Below, piece after piece: positions 54,852 to 62,329 of a stretch of 64,000 bases of DNA (positions are counted from its first letter, which is position 1; the number at the start of each line of letters is the position of its first letter). A model generated the notes under the pieces. That model ran no database searches. It saw only the letters and a program-made list of their open reading frames with translations, and was not told the origin of the DNA. The translations under genes and the position numbers were made by a program. Source of the DNA: JAJFUE01 sp041687335 (GTDB lineage: Bacteria; Sumerlaeota; Sumerlaeia; MVZB01); assembly GCA_041687335.1 (NCBI GenBank), contig JAWLCE010000015.1, forward strand, positions 42,715-106,714. The letters run 5' to 3'.

Positions 54852-55362
54852 CGCGTCGGCCAACCTTTGTAATGAATCAATTCGTTCCCTGAGTCGTTCG
54901 AGGAATGATACCAGGCGGAGCGGGTCTTTTGCCTGCGCGCGGAGACGGGAACAGCCGCGCCATGACTACTATTAACAGCACTTAAGGACCGGTTCCAATA
55001 TAAAAAACGGCCTGCCCCCGCCCCGTCACGGCCCGCTTCCCGCAGCCTTGGAGAATTTTCGGACACATAGGGGTGTTTTTGCAAGCGCCCGGCGAATTCC
55101 CCTCATCGCGCGGCGGTCCGCATGCGCGGGGCGCATCCTGACTCCGCTGCGGACAACCGATTCGATCTCGGCCCCCGGCGCGGCCGCATAGGCCGATTGC
55201 CGTGGGGCAACCTCGTGCGACAGGAGGGGGCGGCATCAAAATAAGGGACTTCCCTTTCGCCGCTTCATCTGGATAATAAAAGAGAGCCGAGCGTGTCTTC
55301 AAACCGCCGCCTTTCCATTTTGAATGCCGCCCCTTGCGACGGGGGCGGCCGGCGTAGTCAGA
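54852..55362. other. Divergent intergenic region
   Basis: The region separates the FimV-like gene (minus) and scpB (plus). It includes AT-rich patches such as CCAATATAAAAAACGG near 55000 and ATAATAAAAGAG near 55270 that could hold promoters in each direction. No RNA gene, repeat or credible coding frame is seen. Frames open on the minus strand here are continuations of the antisense of scpB. Confidence 0.4.
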
Positions 55363-56526
55363 ATGCAGTCCAGCGAAACCCACGACCCGGAACCCGAAGT
55401 CACGGCGGCGGCGAACGATCCCGCAGCGGCGGAAAATCTGTCGTCGGCGGCCCCGGCCGCCATCGAGCTGCTGGTGGCGCCGGCCACCGATGAGACGCTG
55501 GAGAGCTCCGGCGAAATGGAGGACGGTGGCGCCGAAATTCTGGATGGCGAGCTGAGCCGGCTGCTGGCGACCCCGCGCGGACTGATGGGGGCGATCGAGG
55601 CGCTGCTGTTCGCCTCGCCCGAACCGCTGGCGCCGCGCCGGCTGGGCCGCGTGCTGGGCCTGAGCGACCCGCGCCTGATCCAGGCGGCCATCGAGCAGCT
55701 CCGGCTCCAATGCGAGGAGGAGGGCCGCGGCGTGCAGATCATCGAGACCGCCGGCGGCTACCAGATGGCCACGCGCGAAATCTTCGGGGACCTGATCCTG
55801 CGCCTGCGCAACCGCAAGCGGCGGCCGACCCTGTCGCCCGCGGCGCTGGAGACCCTCGCCATCGTCGCGTATCGCCAACCGATCATCCGCGCCGAAATCG
55901 AAGCGGTGCGCGGGGTCGAATCCAGCGGCATGCTGCGCAACCTGATCGACATGGGACTGGTCCAGATCGTCGGCAAGAAGGATGTGCTCGGGCGACCGGC
56001 CCTCTATGGCACCACCGAGAGCTTCCTGCAGGCGTTCGGGCTCAAGGATTTGGCGCAGTTGCCGCCGATCGCCGAACTGAAGCAGCGCATGGCACAGGCG
56101 GCCGCATTTGCCGCCGAGCCCGACGTTCCGGCGCCATCCGCCCCGGCCGCGGCCGATCCGGACGAGGCCCGGGAGCTGGCAAATTCCGAGCAGGAGACCG
56201 ATGGGGCCACCGCCTCCGCGGAGCCCACTCACCTTGATGAGGGAACACCGGCCATGGCAAAGCGAAACGACGACGAGGATGAATTCGAGGACGAGGACCT
56301 GGACGAGGAAACCGATTTGGATGATGAGGACCTCGACGACGAGGACCTGGACGACCTCGATGAGGATGACGAGGACCTCGACGACGAGGACCTGGATGAG
56401 GACGTCGACGAGGACGATCTGGACGAGGACTTGGACGACGAAGACCTGGATGATGAGGACCTCGACGAGGACCTTGACGAAGATGAGGGCGATCTCGACG
56501 ACGAGGACGAGGACGAAGAGGACTGA
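55363..56526 (+). CDS. scpB: Segregation and condensation protein ScpB with long acidic tail
   Basis: Residues about 60-245 are a standard ScpB with two winged helices: LMGAIEALLFASPEPLAPRRLG, GGYQMATREIFGDLILRL, ETLAIVAYRQPIIRAEIEAVRGV and VLGRPALYGTT. ScpB works with ScpA and SMC in chromosome compaction. Flexible extensions surround it, and residues 298-387 are a nearly pure Asp/Glu/Leu tail built from (D)EDLDDEDLDE units, absent from typical ScpB (180-200 residues). The ATG at 55363 is a choice of convenience; 55324 is also possible and neither has a clear ribosome site. The stop overlaps the next start (TGATG). Confidence 0.88.
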   Translation: MQSSETHDPEPEVTAAANDPAAAENLSSAAPAAIELLVAPATDETLESSGEMEDGGAEILDGELSRLLATPRGLMGAIEALLFASPEPLAPRRLGRVLGLSDPRLIQAAIEQLRLQCEEEGRGVQIIETAGGYQMATREIFGDLILRLRNRKRRPTLSPAALETLAIVAYRQPIIRAEIEAVRGVESSGMLRNLIDMGLVQIVGKKDVLGRPALYGTTESFLQAFGLKDLAQLPPIAELKQRMAQAAAFAAEPDVPAPSAPAAADPDEARELANSEQETDGATASAEPTHLDEGTPAMAKRNDDEDEFEDEDLDEETDLDDEDLDDEDLDDLDEDDEDLDDEDLDEDVDEDDLDEDLDDEDLDDEDLDEDLDEDEGDLDDEDEDEED

Positions 56527-57311
56527 TGAGGATCAACCGTTTTCTGGCGCAGGCCGGGCTGGGTTCGCGCCGAGCCGTCGAGGCGCTTTTGGAGCAGGGC
56601 CTGGTCACGCTGAACGGGCAAGTCATACGCGAGCCCTGGCATCAGATCGACGGCGAGAAGGACAAGGTGCTTGTGCGCGGCGCGCCGGTTCGGCCGGCCG
56701 CCGCGTTCACCTATCTGCTGCTCAACAAGCCGCGCGGCTATGACGTGACGCGCGGCGGGCGCCATCATCACCGGCGCGCCTGGGACCTGCTGCCCGAGGG
56801 CACCCATGCCTCGGTGCAATCGGTCGGGCGGCTGGATCGCGACTCCTGCGGACTGCTGCTGTTCACCAATGATGGCGACCTGGCCTTCCGTATGACCCAC
56901 CCACGCTATGGCTGCCGCAAGATCTATGAGGTGACCGTCGAGGGCCATGTCGGGCCCCCGCTGCTGGCACGGTTGATGGAGGGGGTCGAGCTGGAAGATG
57001 GCCTGGCGCGCGCCGCCTGGGCGGAGTCGCTCCCGCCGGCCGATGCCAACCATGACCGGATGCGGCTGACCATGCTGGAAGGGCGCAACCGAATCGTTCG
57101 GCGCATGTGTCTGGCGCTGGGCCATCCGGTCGTGGAGCTCGAACGCACCGTGCTGGGGGGGATCGAGATTGGGGACCTGCGCCGGGGCAAGACCCGGCCG
57201 CTGCGTCCGACCGAGGTGCGACGGTTGCGCAAACTGATGGGCCTGGCCGATCTCGAACCGGAGCCCGACGCGCATGAAAAGAGACTTGCAAGGCGAAGGC
57301 CGCGGCGCTAA
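56526..57311 (+). CDS. rluB: RsuA/RluB-family pseudouridine synthase
   Basis: The 261-residue protein begins with an S4 RNA-binding domain (MRINRFLAQAGLGSRRAVEALL). The synthase core follows with the catalytic aspartate in GRLDRDSCGLLLFTNDG and the family motif LNKPRGYD. RluB modifies 23S rRNA; RsuA-type enzymes act on 16S, and the distinction is not certain here. The C-terminus is basic (KRLARRRPRR). scpB followed by rluB is a common neighbourhood, and the one-base TGATG junction shows coupling. Confidence 0.9.
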   Translation: MRINRFLAQAGLGSRRAVEALLEQGLVTLNGQVIREPWHQIDGEKDKVLVRGAPVRPAAAFTYLLLNKPRGYDVTRGGRHHHRRAWDLLPEGTHASVQSVGRLDRDSCGLLLFTNDGDLAFRMTHPRYGCRKIYEVTVEGHVGPPLLARLMEGVELEDGLARAAWAESLPPADANHDRMRLTMLEGRNRIVRRMCLALGHPVVELERTVLGGIEIGDLRRGKTRPLRPTEVRRLRKLMGLADLEPEPDAHEKRLARRRPRR

Positions 57312-57314
57312 TTT
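57286..57314 (+). promoter_or_regulatory. Possible promoter of tRNA-Thr
   Basis: TTGCAA (57286-57291) and TAATTT (57309-57314) are spaced by 17 bases and lie at the end of the pseudouridine synthase gene, 16 bases before the tRNA. The -10 match is weak. Confidence 0.35.
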
Positions 57315-57329
57315 ATGGGGGATGCGCGG

Positions 57330-57405
57330 GCTGATGTAGCTCAGTCGGTAGAGCAGCGCACTCGTAATGCGCAGGTCGTCGGTTCGAATCCGACCATCAG
57401 CTCCA
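57330..57405 (+). tRNA. tRNA-Thr (anticodon CGT)
   Basis: The acceptor GCTGATG pairs with CATCAGC. The anticodon arm is GCGCA/TGCGC around CTCGTAA, giving anticodon CGT (reads ACG). The T arm is GTCGG/CCGAC with loop TTCGAAT. Discriminator T and an encoded CCA follow. Confidence 0.95.
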
Positions 57406-57416
57406 GATCAAATAAG

Positions 57417-57457
57417 CCGCAAGCGACTGTAATGACAGCGCTTGCGGTTTTTCTTTT
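57417..57457 (+). terminator. Intrinsic terminator after tRNA-Thr
   Basis: CCGCAAGCG (57417-57425) pairs with CGCTTGCGG (57439-57447) around a 13-base loop, followed at once by TTTTTCTTTTT. It begins 11 bases after the tRNA. Confidence 0.9.
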
Positions 57458-57613
57458 TCCCGGTCGGATCGGTCGAGATGGCTGCCATAGCCGGTGCATC
57501 GGGCTGGTCAAACGCCGCGGGTGGGGCGATGATGGTGGCCGGGCGTAAAAAGATGTAACAAGCTCCCGATGGCGCGTCCTTGACTGGGCAGCACACTCAG
57601 GGGGAACTGAACG

Positions 57614-60600
57614 ATGACCGACCTGACCACTTCCTGGCGCACGTTTGCCCAAGATGATTCCCTGGCGCATTTCGAACCGTTTTACCTGGCGACGCGCCCG
57701 CTGGTATGGTCGATCTGCCGTCGACTGCTGGGCAATCACGAGGACGCCCACGATGCCTTCCAGTCGACCTACGCGCGGCTGCTGGCCGTGGCGCGCGCTG
57801 GGGACGAGCCTGCGCCGGCTCCCGAGGTGCTGATTTATCGGCTGGCGATCCGCGAGGCCGAAAATCTGCGCAAACGCCGCGCGCGCCGCGGCCGGAGGGA
57901 GCTGCCGATGCCGGAGCACCACGACCCCACCGACCGGGCCGCACTGCCCGATCTTGAGGCCGAGCGCCTCGAGGAGCGCGAGCGGCTGGCCACGCTGGTG
58001 GCGCTGCTGCCCGAGGCCGAGCGCGTGCCGATCCTGCTGCATTTTTATCATGGCAAGACACAGCTTGAGATTGCCGACATCCTCGGCCATGCGCGCCAGA
58101 CGGTGGCGCGGCGGATCGAGCGCGGCCTGCGCCGGCTCGAGCCGCTGGCACGGCGGGCGGGGTTGTCCGACGCGCTCGGCGCGACGGTCGCCGCCGGCGG
58201 AGCGACCGCACTGCTGACCGTGCCGTCGGGCGCGGCGTATGCGACGGGCTTCGTCCATGCCGAGGCACTCGCCGGCGCGGCCGGACTATCGGGCGGCGCT
58301 TCGGTTCTTGCCGGCGCGAGCGGCGGAGGTTTGCTCTCCGCCGCCGGCGCCAAGCTCGTGGCCGCCGCAGCGACCTGCCTGCTGGTTGCTGGCGGCATTG
58401 CCCTGCACGCAACGATGGATCGTCCGCAGCCGCCGCCCCCCGCCCCGCGGGTCGCCGCTGCCTTGCCACAAGATGCTCATGCAGACACGTTCGCCCGGAT
58501 GGCTGTGCCCGATATGGTCGCCGAGGCAGCCAAAGCCCAGCCGGAACCGGACTTGCCAAATGAAGCTGCCGACGACGGCAACCACGCAATGGCGGCGGTT
58601 GAGGTCACTGCCGCCGCCTCTCCCGCGCCCACGCCCGCCCCTACGCCCGAGCCGCGGGCGACGATCTTCGGCCGCGTCTGGGATGAAGCCAAAGGGGAAC
58701 CCGCCCCCGGCGCCGAGGTGATCGTCTTTACCGGCGCTCGCGAGCGGCGTGCGATCGCCGGCCGCCACGGCGAGTTCCGCATCGAGGACGCCCCTATTGG
58801 TCGGGTGGCGCTTTTCGCCCGCCAAGGCAACCTGCGCACATTCGGGCCCAACAACGGCATGCAGCGCCTCACGCTCGCCGCCGACGGCGAAAGCGGGCCG
58901 CACAACCTTCAACTGCGCCCCGCCGCCACACTGGCCGGCCGCATCGTCCAGCGCGGCAGCGGCGAGCCCATCGTCGGCGCGCGCATCAGCCTTAATCCCA
59001 TGGCCATGTATCGGCATGAGGAACCGATTCTGACCGATGCAAATGGTAACTACCGGATCGAAGCGCTGATGCCCGGCCGGTCGATGGTCATTGCACAGGC
59101 CGATGTGCATGTCACCGATGCGGTGCACGTCACGCTCGAGGCAGGACTCGAAACCCGCAGCGACTTTAATTTGGAGCCGGGCGCGCTGATCGATGTCGTG
59201 GTGCGGGACGCCGCCGGCCTTCCAGTCAGCGGCGCCGGTATCTCTATCAGGTTCAGCGACAGCTATACCCCGCCGCCGACTTTTTACACCGATGACCAGG
59301 GGCGTGTGCGCGTCGATACGATCAGCCGCTCGCGCCCCAGTCCGATCGTAGTCCAGAAGGCTGATTACAAACGCGTCGATGCAATGCCTGATTTTTCGCC
59401 GGGGGAAGAGATTGGCCGGGCCGAGGTCGTTTTGCAGCCGGTCGCACCGAGCGTCCCGGGGAAGTCGATCGCCGGCCGTGTGACCGCTGAGGGAGGCGCG
59501 CCTATTGAGGGAATTGCTGTGGAGTGGAGGCAGGACCGGCATGGCCGTGGCATGACCGCCCATACAGATCGTGAAGGACGCTACAGGATCAAACCCCGCG
59601 GCGAGGGCGGGGTCGTGGCGGCTTATTCGCCTGATCCCGCGCTTCCCTTTGCGCCGGTCGTGAAGGCGGTGCCGACTCCGCAGTCGGAGAACGACCATGA
59701 ACCTGTCGTGCTCGATTTCAGTATGCCGCCAGGGGCGCAGCTTACCGGGCGACTCGTGGATGATCAGGGCCGGCCGCATGTCGGCGCCACCATTCGAATT
59801 AATGAGTCAGCGCAGGATTGGCAGGGAATCCCGGGCGTCAAGGAGGTCAGGATCGACGAGGATGGCTGCTTTGCCTTTGATCGACTCCCTGCCGGCAAAA
59901 TCTCGATTCGCGCGACCAGTCAAAACCAGGAGGAGCTGATCACGTATCGCACCATTCAAACCGGCGTGGATGTTGAACTGGTGGTGGCGGGGCCGGGCGA
60001 ATTGCTGGGACGTGTCGTGGACGCCGCAACCAGCGCCCCTGTCACCCGCTTCACGATCAAGCCGATGTTCAATGGGATCGAGGCCATGCGATACGACAGC
60101 GGCGAGCACTTTGTCGATTCAGCGGGTCACTTCCGCCTGACCGACCTGGTGGTGGACACTCCCCTGCATCTGACGTTCGAGGCCGAGGGATATGCTCCGC
60201 TGGTGCTGCGCGATCTGGCGGCCGACCCGGTCGGGCGGGGTGTGCGTCACCTCTTCGCGCTCGGCAAGGGGGCTGAGCTACGGGGCCGGCTTGTCGATGC
60301 CCGCACGGGCGGGCCCATCGTCGGGGCGGTGGTCTGGCACGGCATCGCTGCGAATGAAAATCCATACATAAATTGGGATTCCTTCCCCCGCAATACCAAC
60401 ATGCAGGACCTGCGCCAGGCGATCAGTGCGTCAGACGGCACGTTCTCCTTCATCGACAACGCCGATCGCACGATGATCATCCGGCATCCCACCTACGCAA
60501 GAACGGTCATCGTGCCCGCTCAGCGGCCGGTCCAAACCGATGGCGACGGCTTGATGCTTGTGGCGCTCGCACCGGGGGCGACCATCGAAATCGCCCCTGG

Positions 60601-61954
60601 CAATGGGTTCCCGCTCGATCCTGAAGCTTTCAGGCTCAGCTGGGAAAATGCAGGGGGGGAACCGCCCCAGGTCAATACGGAGGGCCATTTGATCTGGGAA
60701 GACCTCGCCATGGGACATTACACCGTCGGCCCCTACATCCAGGTCAAAAACCGTAGTTTCAGCGGACTCTCACAGCGCGTGCAGCTTGAGATGGGTGAGC
60801 ACAAAAAAATCAGGTTTGGCGACGGGCTGGGTTCGGTTGCCATCGAGGGCCGTGTTATGGTCGAGGGCCGGCCGTGGCCAGCCATCGTGCGGATCAGCCC
60901 CGAATTCGATTGGGATTACACGGCGCTTGCGACAAACACCGATGCCGATGGTTATTATCGTCTTGAGGGCCTGCGCCCCGGGCCTTACACCGCCAGCATC
61001 AGCAGCACCAGCAGCAGCGAATCAAGATACTACACCTTTGGCGTCGATGTTGCCGGTCCGATGCGCCAGGACTTCAGCATCGGCCCGCGCCACGCCCTGG
61101 AGGTTGTCCTGCAATTCGAACCCGAATTTCCTCGCGAGCTTCGCGATGCAGTCGTCCAGGTTTTGCTCCAACGGACTGAAAAATCCGACAGCAATTTCAT
61201 CCTGCCACAGGTCAACGCCCCACTCGATGGTGGAGTCGGGCGGGTGTCGCATTACATCCAAGGCAACTATCAGGCCACGTTGATGGTTCAGCGTGCGCCA
61301 AATGGTTTCTTGCACTACCGGCTGGCCGAGCCACTGGCGCTGGACAACCTCGAAGGGGACCAGCGCGTGACGCTGCGCGTGGCGGCGCCGGCGGCGCTGG
61401 CGCTCACGCTGGGGCTGGCGCCCGATGTCCCGCCAGCGCCAATGATGGTCCGGCTCGATCCGGCTGCCGGCGGAGCGCCGCTCATGGTCAGCTGGGGTGA
61501 TAAGGCTGCGCCCGAGCAGTTGCTCGAGGGGCTGCCGCCTGGGCGCTGGCGCGTCGTGCCGATGGTCGCCGGCTACCGCGCCGAGCCCGAGTCGCTGGAG
61601 GTCGAGCTGGCCCCCAACGCCACCGCGGCGGTGGCATTCCAGCTGGCGCCGGTCGGCATCATCATCGGGGAAGTCTACGCCGCCGACGGCCGCACCCGCG
61701 TCAAGCCGCGCTCGGTCGGGATCTCTGGCCCTTCCGGCCGCCGGCTGCTGGTGCAGACGCCCGACCCCGGCTGGCCGCCGCGTGACGTCGAGGACGCCCT
61801 GCATGATGACGAGTTCAGGTTTAACAATCTGGCCCCCGGCCCGCACCGGCTGATCGTCGAGGCCGACGGCTACCGCCCGCTGGTCCTGCCGATCGAGATC
61901 ACCCCCGGCCCGCCGCAGGAGCCGCTGCAGATCCAGCTCGAGCCGGTGCGTTGA
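57614..61954 (+). CDS. ECF sigma factor fused via a membrane helix to carboxypeptidase-regulatory-like repeats
   Basis: The 1,446-residue frame starts at an ATG behind GGGGGAAC. Residues about 15-85 match sigma-70 region 2 (FEPFYLATRPLVWSICRRLLGNHEDAHDAFQSTYARLL) and 125-180 region 4 (LPEAERVPILLHFYHGKTQLEIADILGHARQTVARRIERGL). After an Ala/Gly-rich linker, residues 247-266 form one membrane helix. The remaining ~1,170 residues contain about eight carboxypeptidase-regulatory-like/CNA-B-type beta-sandwich repeats (TIFGRVWDEAKGEPAPGAEV, SIAGRVTAEGGAPIEGIAV, LTGRLVDDQGRPHVGATI, LRGRLVDARTGGPIVGAVV). The sigma part should be cytoplasmic and the repeats outside, making a one-protein surface-to-transcription link. 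Confidence 0.85.
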   Translation: MTDLTTSWRTFAQDDSLAHFEPFYLATRPLVWSICRRLLGNHEDAHDAFQSTYARLLAVARAGDEPAPAPEVLIYRLAIREAENLRKRRARRGRRELPMPEHHDPTDRAALPDLEAERLEERERLATLVALLPEAERVPILLHFYHGKTQLEIADILGHARQTVARRIERGLRRLEPLARRAGLSDALGATVAAGGATALLTVPSGAAYATGFVHAEALAGAAGLSGGASVLAGASGGGLLSAAGAKLVAAAATCLLVAGGIALHATMDRPQPPPPAPRVAAALPQDAHADTFARMAVPDMVAEAAKAQPEPDLPNEAADDGNHAMAAVEVTAAASPAPTPAPTPEPRATIFGRVWDEAKGEPAPGAEVIVFTGARERRAIAGRHGEFRIEDAPIGRVALFARQGNLRTFGPNNGMQRLTLAADGESGPHNLQLRPAATLAGRIVQRGSGEPIVGARISLNPMAMYRHEEPILTDANGNYRIEALMPGRSMVIAQADVHVTDAVHVTLEAGLETRSDFNLEPGALIDVVVRDAAGLPVSGAGISIRFSDSYTPPPTFYTDDQGRVRVDTISRSRPSPIVVQKADYKRVDAMPDFSPGEEIGRAEVVLQPVAPSVPGKSIAGRVTAEGGAPIEGIAVEWRQDRHGRGMTAHTDREGRYRIKPRGEGGVVAAYSPDPALPFAPVVKAVPTPQSENDHEPVVLDFSMPPGAQLTGRLVDDQGRPHVGATIRINESAQDWQGIPGVKEVRIDEDGCFAFDRLPAGKISIRATSQNQEELITYRTIQTGVDVELVVAGPGELLGRVVDAATSAPVTRFTIKPMFNGIEAMRYDSGEHFVDSAGHFRLTDLVVDTPLHLTFEAEGYAPLVLRDLAADPVGRGVRHLFALGKGAELRGRLVDARTGGPIVGAVVWHGIAANENPYINWDSFPRNTNMQDLRQAISASDGTFSFIDNADRTMIIRHPTYARTVIVPAQRPVQTDGDGLMLVALAPGATIEIAPGNGFPLDPEAFRLSWENAGGEPPQVNTEGHLIWEDLAMGHYTVGPYIQVKNRSFSGLSQRVQLEMGEHKKIRFGDGLGSVAIEGRVMVEGRPWPAIVRISPEFDWDYTALATNTDADGYYRLEGLRPGPYTASISSTSSSESRYYTFGVDVAGPMRQDFSIGPRHALEVVLQFEPEFPRELRDAVVQVLLQRTEKSDSNFILPQVNAPLDGGVGRVSHYIQGNYQATLMVQRAPNGFLHYRLAEPLALDNLEGDQRVTLRVAAPAALALTLGLAPDVPPAPMMVRLDPAAGGAPLMVSWGDKAAPEQLLEGLPPGRWRVVPMVAGYRAEPESLEVELAPNATAAVAFQLAPVGIIIGEVYAADGRTRVKPRSVGISGPSGRRLLVQTPDPGWPPRDVEDALHDDEFRFNNLAPGPHRLIVEADGYRPLVLPIEITPGPPQEPLQIQLEPVR

Positions 61955-62329
61955 GGATTAAGGGGGGATGCCACATAACTTTTGTCGCCCCCCCCACGGC
62001 GGCGTGGATTGAAACCCCCGAGGAAGTGCTGGAGCTAACCATTGAAGGGCTGGCCCAGGTCCGCCGGTCATTGCGGAAGACCAGCAGCATCGGCAGCATC
62101 AGCATCCAGACCTCCAGCCCCAGGTTCACCCACGCCGCGCGCCAGTCGGATGCCTTGGATCAGCCAGTTTGAGCATCGGCATGCCGGAGCGGCTAATCAA
62201 TCACCCACCACCCGCCGGATGCGCTCCAAGCCGACAGTGTCGTCTTTGCTGGATTTTTTGATCGCGGCTTCGATATATTTGCGCCGACCGAATCGTTTCA
62301 CATCCTTATATCGTGCGAGGTGGTCTCTC
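61955..62329. other. Intergenic region holding a lone CRISPR-like repeat
   Basis: Apart from the 32-base repeat-like sequence at 61984-62015 the region holds a GC-rich stretch in which a minus-strand frame reads LGLEVWMLMLPMLLVF, possibly a decayed membrane-protein fragment. The last ~80 bases are less GC-rich and may carry the promoter of the next gene. No second repeat unit or cas gene is seen. Confidence 0.45.
61984..62015 (+). repeat. Solitary CRISPR-repeat-like sequence (type I-C-like)
   Basis: The 32-base sequence opens GTCGCCCC, has a weak central CCACG/CGTGG palindrome, and ends GTGGATTGAAAC, the 3' signature and exact length of type I-C repeats. It occurs once: the 35 bases following it are not succeeded by another copy. 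It may be a relic or an off-array repeat. Confidence 0.45.

Noticed and set aside
54982..56232. 416-codon minus-strand frame opposite scpB
   Set aside because: Antisense of scpB and its upstream region; the N-terminal half is Gly/Arg/Gln low complexity.
61899..62129. Minus-strand 76-codon frame with a hydrophobic stretch after the sigma fusion
   Set aside because: It overlaps the end of the fusion gene, lacks a ribosome site and runs through the CRISPR-like repeat; at most a gene remnant.
61984..62170. A functional CRISPR array
   Set aside because: Only one repeat-like unit exists; no second unit at any plausible spacer distance and no cas genes in the window.
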